DNA of 64,000 nt from Duganella sp. OV510 (GTDB lineage Bacteria; Pseudomonadota; Gammaproteobacteria; Burkholderiales; Burkholderiaceae_D). The notes beneath the pieces were generated by a model, which was given only the letters and a program-made list of their open reading frames with translations, was not told where the DNA came from and searched no databases. The position numbers and the translations under genes are program-made. Below are positions 48,512-57,369 of this stretch, one piece after another. The stretch is taken from contig NZ_FNEQ01000002.1 of the NCBI RefSeq assembly GCF_900100205.1, positions 372,001 to 436,000 on the forward strand, in the 5' to 3' direction. Each line of letters begins with the position of its first letter. Position 1 is the first letter of the stretch.

Positions 48512-49962
48512 GACTCTTTTTACGCGCGATGGCGTTGGCCGTTGCGGCGACGCTGGGCGGCTGCGCTGTGCAGGGGCCGGCAAAGCAGGTGGATGCGCTG
48601 GCGCCCCAGCAATGGCAGGCACCGTTGCCGCATAACGGCAGCCAGGCCGATCTCGCCACATGGTGGCGCGGCCAGTCGGATGGCTTGCTGGCGCAACTGA
48701 TCGAATCGGCGCAGGCAGTCAGCCCGACCGTGGCCTCGGCGGCGTCGCGCATTGCGCAGTCGCGTGCGGAACGCGTGGCGGCCGGTGCGGCGCTGGCGCC
48801 GAATGTGGATGCGGCGGCGTCGGTGAACCGCTCCAACCAGCAATCAGCGCTGCCGATGGGGACCACGTCGCAGGCGGCTTTCAACGCTTCGTGGGAGCTC
48901 GATATTTTCGGCGCCAACCGCGCGGCGCGCGATGCGGCGCAGGCACGCCTGGAAAGCGCGCACGCCGGCTGGCATGATGCACGTGTGTCGGTGGCGGCGG
49001 AAGTGGCCAATCAGTATTACGGCTTGCGCGCCTGTGAGCAGTTGCTGGCCGTGGCGCAGCAGGATGCATCGTCACGCGCCGATACCGCGCGGCTGACGGA
49101 GCTGAGCGCCACTGCGGGCTTCCAGTCGCCCGCCAGCCTGGCCCTGGCCCGCGCCAGCGCCGCCGATGGCAACAGCCGCTACATCTCGCAACGCGCGGCG
49201 TGCGACATCGACGTCAAAGTGCTGTCCGCGCTGACTGCCATCGCCGAACCGGAATTGCGCCGCCAGCTTGCCGCCGCGTCGCCACAAGGCGTCTATGCTT
49301 CGTTCGCACCGCCAGCCATGGCGATCGCAGAACTGCCAGCGCGCACCATCAGCCAGCGGCCGGACGTGTTCACCGCTGAACGCGAAGTCGCTGCGGCCAG
49401 CGCCGATGTCGGCAACGCCGAGGCGCAGCGCTATCCGCGCCTTTCGCTGTCTGGCTCCGTCGGCATCGCCAACTTCCGTGCTGGCGGCGAAAACACCAAG
49501 ACCGATACCTGGACCATCGGCCCGGTATCGCTGTCGGTGCCGGTGTTCGACGCCGGCCGCCGCCGCGCCAACGTGGATTCCGCCAAGGTCCGCTACGACA
49601 CTGCCGTCATCAGCTACCGAGCCACTGTGCGCCAGGCGGTCAGCGAAACCGAACAGGCGCTGGTGAACCTGGACAGCACGGCCGCGCGCGCCAACGACGC
49701 GCAAACCTCGCTGGAAGGCTACCGCGCCAACTACACCGCTGTCGACGAGCGCTACAAGAACGGCATGGCCAGCCTGTTCGAGCTGGAAGACGCGCGCCGC
49801 ACCCGCCTGGCCGCCGAACAAACCGTCATCAACCTGCAACGCGAACGCAGCGCCGCCTGGGTCGCGCTATACCGCGCCGCCGGCGGCGGCTTCACGCCGC
49901 CAACCACAGACGCCACCGCGCCATCGCAGTCCACCGTGCACGCCGCGCCGGCCGCCAACTAA
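48508..49962 (+). CDS. RND-pump outer-membrane lipoprotein (NodT/OprM family)
   Basis: A 484-residue TolC-like channel. The signal ends TLGGC (lipobox) near residue 19. Two repeats of the outer-membrane-efflux fold follow, with ASWELDIFGANRAARDAAQARLE and IGPVSLSVPVFDAGRRRANVDSAK as the conserved segments. The C-terminal tail is Thr/Ala/Pro-rich. It forms the outer-membrane exit duct for the pump encoded downstream. The ATGA overlap with tetR and the 14-bp gap to the adaptor gene show one operon. Confidence 0.92.
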   Translation: MRLFLRAMALAVAATLGGCAVQGPAKQVDALAPQQWQAPLPHNGSQADLATWWRGQSDGLLAQLIESAQAVSPTVASAASRIAQSRAERVAAGAALAPNVDAAASVNRSNQQSALPMGTTSQAAFNASWELDIFGANRAARDAAQARLESAHAGWHDARVSVAAEVANQYYGLRACEQLLAVAQQDASSRADTARLTELSATAGFQSPASLALARASAADGNSRYISQRAACDIDVKVLSALTAIAEPELRRQLAAASPQGVYASFAPPAMAIAELPARTISQRPDVFTAEREVAAASADVGNAEAQRYPRLSLSGSVGIANFRAGGENTKTDTWTIGPVSLSVPVFDAGRRRANVDSAKVRYDTAVISYRATVRQAVSETEQALVNLDSTAARANDAQTSLEGYRANYTAVDERYKNGMASLFELEDARRTRLAAEQTVINLQRERSAAWVALYRAAGGGFTPPTTDATAPSQSTVHAAPAAN

Positions 49963-49976
49963 ACCATCCGCCCATC

Positions 49977-51089
49977 ATGAACGCAAAACTGAAACCACTC
50001 GCCTATATCCTGGCCGCCGCTTTTGCAGTGAGCGCCGCCAGCATCGCCGCCTACTCGCAGGCCGCCGACGAAAAGAAACCTGAAGCGACCGCCAAGGCAG
50101 CATTGACCGTCACCATCACCAAGCCAAGCAACGCCAGCCTGCCGATCAAGCTAGCCGCAAATGGCAACGTCGCCGCCTGGCAGGAAGCCAGCGTCTCCAG
50201 CGAATCGAACGGTCTGCGGCTGACCGAAGTGCGCGTCAACGTTGGCGATGTGGTCAAGGCCGGCGAAGTGCTGGCCGTGTTCTCCGCCGACACCGTCAAC
50301 GCCGATCTGGCGCAGGCGCAAGCCGCACTGCACGAAGCCGAAGCCAATGCCGCCGATGCTGCCGCCAACGCCGCCCGCGCCCGCACGCTGCAAAACTCCG
50401 GCGCCCTGAGCGTCCAGCAGATCAGCCAGTACAACACCGCCGAACAGACCGCCAACGCCCGCATTGCCTCGGCCAAGGCCGCACTGGCCAGCCAGCAGCT
50501 GCGCCTCAAGTACACCAAAGTGGTGGCGCCGGACAGCGGCGTCATCTCCGCACGCAGCGCCACCGTCGGCGCCGTGTCGGGCGCCGGCACGGAACTGTTC
50601 CGCATGATTCGCCAGGGCCGCCTGGAATGGCGCGCCGAAGTCGTCGCCGCCGACCTGCGCCACCTCAAGCCCGGCATCAGCGCCGTGGTGAAAGCGGCCA
50701 ACGGCAGCGAAACCACCGGCAAGGTGCGCATGATCGCACCGACTGTCGATCCGCAAACCCGCTCCGCACTGGTCTACGTCGACCTGCCGCAAAGCGCCAG
50801 TACCAAGGACGCGCCGTTCAAAGCCGGCATGTTCGCCAGCGGCCAGTTCCAGCTGGGCGCATCGGACGCCATGACCGTGCCGCAGCAAGCCATCGTCGTG
50901 CGCGACGGCTTCAGCTTCGTGTTCCGCCTTAACGGCGACAAGCATGTCAGCCAGCTGAAAGTGCAGCCGGGCCGCCGCCTGGGCGACCGCATCGAAGTGC
51001 TGGGCGGCCTGGACGCCAACACGCAGATCGTGGTGCGCGGCGCCGGCTTCCTCAACGACGGCGACCTGGTTAATGTCGTCGCCAAATAA
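49977..51089 (+). CDS. RND efflux periplasmic adaptor (membrane fusion protein)
   Basis: A 370-residue adaptor linking the RND permease to the outer-membrane channel. The N-terminal signal anchor (PLAYILAAAFAVSAASIAAYS) has no lipobox. Residues about 60-105 and 160-205 are the lipoyl halves (GNVAAWQEASVSSESNGLRL, VGDVVKAGEVLAVFSADTV; VVAPDSGVISARSATVGAVS), flanking an alpha-helical hairpin rich in Ala; beta-barrel and proximal domains follow. No clear Shine-Dalgarno is visible; translation probably depends on the upstream gene. Confidence 0.92.
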   Translation: MNAKLKPLAYILAAAFAVSAASIAAYSQAADEKKPEATAKAALTVTITKPSNASLPIKLAANGNVAAWQEASVSSESNGLRLTEVRVNVGDVVKAGEVLAVFSADTVNADLAQAQAALHEAEANAADAAANAARARTLQNSGALSVQQISQYNTAEQTANARIASAKAALASQQLRLKYTKVVAPDSGVISARSATVGAVSGAGTELFRMIRQGRLEWRAEVVAADLRHLKPGISAVVKAANGSETTGKVRMIAPTVDPQTRSALVYVDLPQSASTKDAPFKAGMFASGQFQLGASDAMTVPQQAIVVRDGFSFVFRLNGDKHVSQLKVQPGRRLGDRIEVLGGLDANTQIVVRGAGFLNDGDLVNVVAK

Positions 51090-51098
51090 GGACAGTCC

Positions 51099-54000
51099 AT
51101 GAATTTCTCCGCCCTCTCTATCAGGAACCCGATCCCGGCGATCATGCTGTTTGTATTGCTGTCGCTGGCGGGCTTCATGGCCTACAAGGCCAATCCGGTG
51201 CAGGACTTTCCGGACATCGAACTGCCGATCGTGACCGTCACCGCCACGCTGGACGGCAGCGCGCCGGCGCAGCTGGAAACCGAAGTCTCGCGCAAGATCG
51301 AAGACTCGGTCGCTACGCTGCAAGGTGTGAAGAACATCTACACCACCGTGCTCGATGGCGTCTCCACCACCACTGTCGAATTCATCCTGGAGAAGAACAT
51401 CTCCGACGCGGTGAACGATGTGCGCGACGCCGTGGCCCGCGTCAAGGCCGACATGCCGGCCGAGCTGCGCGACCCAAGCGTCACCAAGGCTTCCACCGCT
51501 GGCCGCGTGGTGCTGACCTTCACTGCTGCCGCCTCGCAGGCGCCGGGCGAAAAGCTGGATAGCCAGGAAATCAGCTGGTTCGTCGACAACACCGTTGCCA
51601 AGCGCCTGCTGGCGGTGCCCGGCGTCGGCGCGGTCAAGCGTGTCGGCGGCGTGTATCGCGAAATCCGCGTGGAGCTGGACGAAGCGCGCATGGCCGCCTT
51701 GCGTGTCTCCGCGCTGGACGTGTCGCGCCAACTGCGCCTGGTGCAAAAGGAAGCGCCGGGCGGACGCGGTGATGTCAGCGGCGCCGAGCAATCGGTGCGC
51801 ACCATCGCCACCGTGCAGACGGCCGCCGAACTGGCAGCCATGGATCTGCCGCTGCTGGACGGCCGTCACGTGCGCCTCGATCAGGTAGCGACCGTGACCG
51901 ATACCGTATCCGAACCACGCGCCGTGGCACTACAGGACGGCGTACCGGTGATCGGCTTCGAAATCTTCCGCACCAAGGGCGCCAGCGAAACCGCCGTCGC
52001 CAAGGGTGCGCGCGATGCGGTCGCCGAACTGCAAAAAGCCAATCCGCGCGTGGATCTGAAACAGGTAATCGACAACGCCCATCCGGTCGAAGAAAACTTT
52101 GAAGGTTCAATGGAGCTGCTGTATGAAGGCGCCATCCTCGCCGTGCTGGTGGTGTGGTGGTTCCTGCGCGACTGGCGCGCCACCCTGGTGGCCGCCGCCG
52201 CGCTGCCGCTGTCGGTGCTGCCGGCCTTCCTCGGCATCTACCTGTTCGGCTATACGCTGAACACCGTAACGCTGCTGTCGCTGGCCCTGGTGGTTGGCGT
52301 GCTGGTGGATGACGCCATCGTTGAAATCGAAAACATCGAGCGCCACCTAAGAATGGGCAAAACGCCGATGGAAGCGGCGCTGGAAGCGGCCGACGAAATC
52401 GGCATGGCGGTCATCGCCACCACTTTCGCGCTGGTGGCCGTGTTCCTGCCGACCGCCTTCATGAGCGGTATCCCCGGCTTGTTCTTCAAGCAGTTCGGCT
52501 GGACCGCCGTGATCGCGGTGCTGGCTTCGCTGGTGGTGGCACGCCTGCTGACGCCGATGATGGCCGCCTACCTGCTCAAGCCCGCGATTCACCGCGAAGA
52601 GCAGGACGGCTGGCTGATGTCGCGCTACATGCGGGTGATGAAATGGTGCCTGCGCCATCGCCTGGTGACCGCGCTGGCGGCTGGCGCCTTCTTCATCAGC
52701 TCCATCATGCTCACCGGCCTGCTGCCGACCGGCTTCGTACCGGCCGCCGACCGCGCGCAAACGCAGATCAACCTCGAACTGCCGCCAGGTTCCACGCTGG
52801 CTGAAACCAGCGTCATCGCCGAGCAGGCACGCAAGGCGGCGATGGAAGTCAAGGGCATCACATCGGTGTTCAGTTCCATCGGCGGCGGTTCCAGTGGCGA
52901 TGCCTTTGCACCCGGCGCCGCAGCCGAAGCGCGCAGCGCCGTGCTGACGCTGACCACTGTGCACCGCACCGACCGCAAGGAATCGATGGCCGACCTGGAA
53001 TCGGAAATCCGTCACAAGCTGGACGCCATCGCCGGCGCCCGCTTCAAGGTCGGCCCGCCGGACAACGGCGTCAAGATGCAGCTGGTGTTACGCAGCGAAG
53101 ATCCGGTAGCACTGAAGGAAGCGGCGCAGAAAGCCGAACGCGAACTGCGCACGCTGCAAGGCGTCGGCAACGTACGCTCGACCGCTTCGCTGGTGCGTCC
53201 GGAGATCATCGTCAAGCCGGACTTCGCCAAGGCGGCGGACCTGGGCGTCACGGCCTCCGCGATCGGCCAGACGGTACGCGTGGCAACCGCTGGCGACTAC
53301 GACACCGACCTGACCAAGATGAATCTGCCGGAGCGCCAGGTGCCGATCCGCGTCAAGCTGCCGGACGCCGTCCGCGCTGACCTGGACGCCATCGGCCGCC
53401 TCACCGTGCCAGGCAAGAACGGCCCGGTACTGCTGGCCACCGTGGCCGACATCACGATGGAAAGCGGTCCGGCACAGATCAATCGCTTGAACCGTAGCCG
53501 CAACGTTACGCTGGAGGTGGAACTGGGCAAGCGCACGCTGGGTGAAGTCAACGCCGAAGCACGCGCGCTGCCCTCGCTGAAAAACCTGCCGCCATCGGTG
53601 AAGATTGCGGAACTGGGCGACACGCAGGAGATGGCCGCGCTGTTCGCCAGCTTCGGCATCGCCATGCTGATCGGCGTGCTGTGCATCTACTGCGTGCTGG
53701 TGCTGCTATTCAAGGACTTCATGCAGCCAGCGACGATTCTGGCAGCGCTGCCGCTGTCGATTGGCGGCGCGTTTGTAGCGCTGCTGATTACCAACAGCGC
53801 GCTGTCGATGCCGTCGATGATCGGCCTGATCATGCTGATGGGGATCGTCACCAAGAACTCAATCCTGCTGGTTGATTATGCTATTCTGGCGCGCCAGGCG
53901 GGCATGGGGCGTTTCGAAGCGCTGGTCGATGCCTGCCACAAACGTAGCCGTCCGATCCTGATGACCACCATCGCGATGGGCGCGGGCATGATGCCGCTGG

Positions 54001-54221
54001 CCCTGGGCTGGGGCGCCGACCCGAGCTTCCGTTCACCGATGGCGATCACCGTGATTGGCGGCCTGATTACCTCAACGCTATTGAGCTTGTTGGTGGTGCC
54101 GGCGGTGTTCACCTATGTCGACGACTTTGAACACTGGCTGAAGCGCATGATGCGCAAGCTGCGCCGCCAACCGGTGGAACAAGGAGACACGCATGCACTA
54201 CGAGATAAAAGAACTGCCTGA
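51099..54221 (+). CDS. RND multidrug efflux permease (HAE1 family)
   Basis: A 1040-residue proton-driven inner-membrane exporter with 12 helices and two large periplasmic loops. The N-terminus NFSALSIRNPIPAIMLFVLL starts TM1. TM4 carries the proton-relay aspartates in GVLVDDAIVEIENIERHL, with the matching TM10 lysine region in LMGIVTKNSILLVDYA. Length and motifs match HAE1 drug pumps (MexB/AcrB/MdtB-like). It is the main transporter of the TetR-controlled operon. Substrates are not predictable. Confidence 0.94.
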   Translation: MNFSALSIRNPIPAIMLFVLLSLAGFMAYKANPVQDFPDIELPIVTVTATLDGSAPAQLETEVSRKIEDSVATLQGVKNIYTTVLDGVSTTTVEFILEKNISDAVNDVRDAVARVKADMPAELRDPSVTKASTAGRVVLTFTAAASQAPGEKLDSQEISWFVDNTVAKRLLAVPGVGAVKRVGGVYREIRVELDEARMAALRVSALDVSRQLRLVQKEAPGGRGDVSGAEQSVRTIATVQTAAELAAMDLPLLDGRHVRLDQVATVTDTVSEPRAVALQDGVPVIGFEIFRTKGASETAVAKGARDAVAELQKANPRVDLKQVIDNAHPVEENFEGSMELLYEGAILAVLVVWWFLRDWRATLVAAAALPLSVLPAFLGIYLFGYTLNTVTLLSLALVVGVLVDDAIVEIENIERHLRMGKTPMEAALEAADEIGMAVIATTFALVAVFLPTAFMSGIPGLFFKQFGWTAVIAVLASLVVARLLTPMMAAYLLKPAIHREEQDGWLMSRYMRVMKWCLRHRLVTALAAGAFFISSIMLTGLLPTGFVPAADRAQTQINLELPPGSTLAETSVIAEQARKAAMEVKGITSVFSSIGGGSSGDAFAPGAAAEARSAVLTLTTVHRTDRKESMADLESEIRHKLDAIAGARFKVGPPDNGVKMQLVLRSEDPVALKEAAQKAERELRTLQGVGNVRSTASLVRPEIIVKPDFAKAADLGVTASAIGQTVRVATAGDYDTDLTKMNLPERQVPIRVKLPDAVRADLDAIGRLTVPGKNGPVLLATVADITMESGPAQINRLNRSRNVTLEVELGKRTLGEVNAEARALPSLKNLPPSVKIAELGDTQEMAALFASFGIAMLIGVLCIYCVLVLLFKDFMQPATILAALPLSIGGAFVALLITNSALSMPSMIGLIMLMGIVTKNSILLVDYAILARQAGMGRFEALVDACHKRSRPILMTTIAMGAGMMPLALGWGADPSFRSPMAITVIGGLITSTLLSLLVVPAVFTYVDDFEHWLKRMMRKLRRQPVEQGDTHALRDKRTA

Positions 54222-54654
54222 AGTCCGTGTGGCCTACCTGCGTTACAAAGGCCCGTTCGGGCCTGCGCTGGGCGAGTTCTGGAAGGAAGTGTTCACGCCA
54301 TGGCAGCAGGCTTTTGGCCTGACCGGCAAGGTGACCTATGGCGTGGCGCAGGATGATCCGGCCAGCACGCCGCCATCGGAATGCCGCTACGATGCCTGCG
54401 TCGAGATCGCGCCGGACTACGTGCTCAAGCCGCCGGCAAAGGAAACCCACCTGCCGGCGGGCCGCTATGCAGTGGCGCCATTCAAAGGGACTGCCGGCGA
54501 TGTGCCCAAGGCTTGGGGTGCGTTCTTTGGCCAGTTGTCGGCCGAAGGCAAGGTCGACGAAGGCTTGTGCTTCGAGCGCTACCCTGCCGACTATGCGATG
54601 GATCCCGCTACCGGGATCTTCACCGCAGAGCTCTGCATTCCGGTCAAGGCCTAG
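54193..54654 (+). CDS. GyrI-like small-molecule-binding protein
   Basis: A 153-residue stand-alone GyrI-like (SbmC / AraC effector-binding) domain: YEIKELPEVRVAYLRYKGPFG at the N-terminus, CRYDACVEIAPDYV in the middle and ETHLPAGRYAVAPFKGT, with FERYPADYAMDP near the end. Such domains bind drugs or gyrase inhibitors. The ATG lies inside the permease gene (29-bp overlap) with AAGGAG upstream, so it is co-translated with the pump and may bind or sense its substrates. Its last 11 bases overlap the convergent efflux gene. Confidence 0.87.
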   Translation: MHYEIKELPEVRVAYLRYKGPFGPALGEFWKEVFTPWQQAFGLTGKVTYGVAQDDPASTPPSECRYDACVEIAPDYVLKPPAKETHLPAGRYAVAPFKGTAGDVPKAWGAFFGQLSAEGKVDEGLCFERYPADYAMDPATGIFTAELCIPVKA

Positions 54655-56044
54655 TCCAGCCACCACCCATGACGCGATACAGGTCGACCGAGGCGACCAG
54701 GATGCGCGTCTTCAATTGCAGGCGCCCGACGTCCGCGCTGTACAGTGTGCGTTGGGCGTCCAGTTCTTCCAGATACGAGGCGTAACCATTGCGATAGCGG
54801 TTGTGCGCGATGCGCAGCGTTTCGGCTGCGGTGGCGCGGCGCGCGTCGTTCTGGATCGCCTGCTCTCTCAGCCGCACGATGGCGCCAAGGCCATTCTCGG
54901 TTTCCGAAAACGCGCTGCGTACAGCGCTCTCGTAAGCGAAGATGGTCTGGTCGCGCTGCGCCGCCAGCGCGTCGGTCTGGCTTTGCACGCGGCCTCCTTC
55001 AAATACTGGTGCGGCAACGATGCCGCTCAGGCGCCACAACGCTGTCGGGGCGTTGACGAAGTCGTGCCATTTCAGGTTTTGTATGCCACCGGTTGCCGTC
55101 AGCTTGAACGAAGGCAGCAACTGGTCGCGCGTGGCTTGCAGGTTGGCGTTGATGGCGACCAGGTTGTATTCGGCGCGGGCGATGTCGGGACGACGGCGCA
55201 GCAGTTCGGAGGGCAGGCCTTCCGGCACTGCCGGCGCTTGCAGGTCCGCGAGTTCGGTGCCGCGCGCGATCGGGCCAGGATTGCCACCGGTGAGGATCGA
55301 TAGCGCGTTTTCCTGTTCGAATATCTGGCGTTTCAGTTGCGGCACCTGTTCGGCGGTTGTCTGGTATTCAGCTTGCGCCTGCAGCCATTCGAGGCGGGAG
55401 CTGTAGCCCACTTCGAACTGCCGCTGCGCCAGCCGGGCGGATTCTTCACGCAGCTTGAGCGTGGCTTCGGTCAGCGCCAGTTGGGCGTCGAGGCCGCGCA
55501 GGTTGAGATAGCCCGAGGCGACTGTGGCGGCGATGGACAGTGCAGCAGCATCGGCGTTGGCTTGTTCCGCCTGGTAGCTGGCGGTGGCGGCGTCGGTCAG
55601 CGCGGCCAGGCGGCCCCACACGTCGATCTCGTAGCTGGCCTGGAATTCGGCCTGGTAGATGTTGGTCACGTACGGGGCGCCGGTGTAGGCCAGCTGGCGC
55701 GCGCGCGAGGGTGCGCTGTCGACGCTGACCGTGGGTTTCTGGCCCGCTTCGGCCACGCCGATCTGCGCGCGGTACTGGGCAACGCGGGCGCGGGCGACGC
55801 GCAGGTCGCCGTTGTTTTGCAATGCTTTGTTGACCAGCGCGGTCAGCGCGGGATCGCCGAAGCTTTGCCACCACTGCTGCGCCACCGGGCCGCTGCCCTG
55901 CCCTTCAACGGCAGTGCGCCAGGCAGTCGGCACCTGAACAGTCGATGCCGGTGGCGGTGCGACGGTCGCAGCGCAGCCGGCCAGCAGCAGAGCCGCCGCC
56001 ACAGCGCCAGCCGTCGCGCGTCCAGATACGACGCCGCTGCTCAT
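54644..56044 (-). CDS. outer-membrane efflux lipoprotein (NodT family) of the MFS pump
   Basis: A 466-residue TolC-like channel with a lipobox LLLAGC (Cys near 24). Conserved segments: WWQSFGDPALTALVNKAL, ASYEIDVWGRLAALTDAA and GIVAAPVFEGGRVQSQTDA. It is the third gene of a leftward operon with a MFS exporter and an adaptor, and shares ATGA with the adaptor stop. It should supply the exit duct of an EmrAB-TolC-like tripartite pump. Convergent to the RND operon, with an 11-bp overlap. Confidence 0.92.
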   Translation of the reverse strand: MSSGVVSGRATAGAVAAALLLAGCAATVAPPPASTVQVPTAWRTAVEGQGSGPVAQQWWQSFGDPALTALVNKALQNNGDLRVARARVAQYRAQIGVAEAGQKPTVSVDSAPSRARQLAYTGAPYVTNIYQAEFQASYEIDVWGRLAALTDAATASYQAEQANADAAALSIAATVASGYLNLRGLDAQLALTEATLKLREESARLAQRQFEVGYSSRLEWLQAQAEYQTTAEQVPQLKRQIFEQENALSILTGGNPGPIARGTELADLQAPAVPEGLPSELLRRRPDIARAEYNLVAINANLQATRDQLLPSFKLTATGGIQNLKWHDFVNAPTALWRLSGIVAAPVFEGGRVQSQTDALAAQRDQTIFAYESAVRSAFSETENGLGAIVRLREQAIQNDARRATAAETLRIAHNRYRNGYASYLEELDAQRTLYSADVGRLQLKTRILVASVDLYRVMGGGWTRP

Positions 56045-57366
56045 GGCTTGGCCCCGATGGCGACCGGTGCGGAAGCCGGCGCAGCGGCGCGAGCGGCCGG
56101 TGCGGCAACAGGCACCGGTGGCGCGATGGTGCGAGCGGCCGATGCGGCAGTGGGTGACGTTGGCGCGACGGCGGTTGCTCCGGCGGTCGGGGCGTTGGTG
56201 TGGCTGGTTTCGCGCACCTTCACCGAGGTATCGATGCTGACGATGACTGACATGCCCGGCGCCAGGCGACGCGCGTTGGCCTGGCCCTGGTCGATGCGGA
56301 TGCGCACCGGAATACGCTGCGCGATCTTGACGAAATTGCCAGTCGCATTATCCGCCGGCAGCACACTGAACTCCGAGCCGGTGGCAGGCGAAATCTGCTC
56401 CACCACGCCAGTCAGCTTGGCGCCGTCCAGTGCATCGACCTTGAAGGTCGCCGGCTGTCCCACCTGCACATGGTTCATCTGCGTCTCTTTCAGATTGGCG
56501 ATCACCCACAACTGCTTCGGCACCAATCCCATCAACTGCGCGCCAGTGTTCACATAGGCGCCCTTGCGCACCGTTACCTGCCCCAGCTGACCATCCTCCG
56601 GCGCCGTGATGCGCGTGTTATCCAGATCCACCCTGGCCGCCTTCAGCGCCGCTTCCGCATTCGCCACCGCCGCCTCCAGCGACAGCTTGTTGACGGTCAC
56701 CGTGCGTACCTGCTGTTTCGAAATCTCCAGGTTTGCGCGCGCCTGCTCGACCGCCGCCACCGTCTGCGTGCGCGCCGCCCTGGTTGCATCCTGCTCGCGC
56801 TGCGACAATGAGCCATCCGCCGCCAGCGCGTCCACGCGCTTCAGGTCCGCCAGCGACTTGGCCGCCTGCGCCTGCGCATTGGCCAGCGTAGCTTCGTTCA
56901 GCAGCACGCCCGCCTGCGCCGACCGATGGGACTGCGCCCAGTTCTCCAGCGCCGCCTTCTGCGCCGCCACTTGCGCCTGCGCCTGTTCATAACGCTGCTG
57001 ATAAATACGGTCATCGATCAGCGCCAGCAACTCGCCCTGTTTCACGTACTGGAAGTCCTGCACCCTCACCTCCACCACATAGCCAGGCAATTGCGTGCCG
57101 ATCAGCGTCACCTGTCCACGCACCAGCGCATTCTCGGTGGAGACGATGGCGCTGCTGAACGGCGGCAGCCGCCACGCGTACAGCACAATCAGCACGCCGA
57201 TCAGCGCCACCAGTGCGAAGATAATCGACGAAATGATCTGTGCCCGCCGGTCCGGCACCGGCGCTGCGGGCGCCGATGCGGCGACTGCGGCCGCCGCTGC
57301 CGCAGCGGCGACTGCCGCGACACGGCTGTCTGAAGAGGATGCGTTGTCTGGCGTATTGTTATCCAT
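56041..57366 (-). CDS. EmrA/HlyD-type efflux adaptor
   Basis: A 441-residue adaptor anchored by one N-terminal helix (IISSIIFALVALIGVLIVLYAW, about 45-66) after an Ala-rich cytoplasmic tail. Lipoyl halves are VEVRVQDFQYVKQGELLALIDD and ITAPEDGQLGQVTVRKGAYVN, flanking a long coiled coil. The C-terminal 50 residues are Ala/Pro-rich and low-complexity. It starts three bases after the MFS exporter stop and overlaps the next gene (ATGA), so it connects the exporter to the outer-membrane channel. Confidence 0.92.
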   Translation of the reverse strand: MDNNTPDNASSSDSRVAAVAAAAAAAAVAASAPAAPVPDRRAQIISSIIFALVALIGVLIVLYAWRLPPFSSAIVSTENALVRGQVTLIGTQLPGYVVEVRVQDFQYVKQGELLALIDDRIYQQRYEQAQAQVAAQKAALENWAQSHRSAQAGVLLNEATLANAQAQAAKSLADLKRVDALAADGSLSQREQDATRAARTQTVAAVEQARANLEISKQQVRTVTVNKLSLEAAVANAEAALKAARVDLDNTRITAPEDGQLGQVTVRKGAYVNTGAQLMGLVPKQLWVIANLKETQMNHVQVGQPATFKVDALDGAKLTGVVEQISPATGSEFSVLPADNATGNFVKIAQRIPVRIRIDQGQANARRLAPGMSVIVSIDTSVKVRETSHTNAPTAGATAVAPTSPTAASAARTIAPPVPVAAPAARAAAPASAPVAIGAKP

Positions 57367-57369
57367 GTT

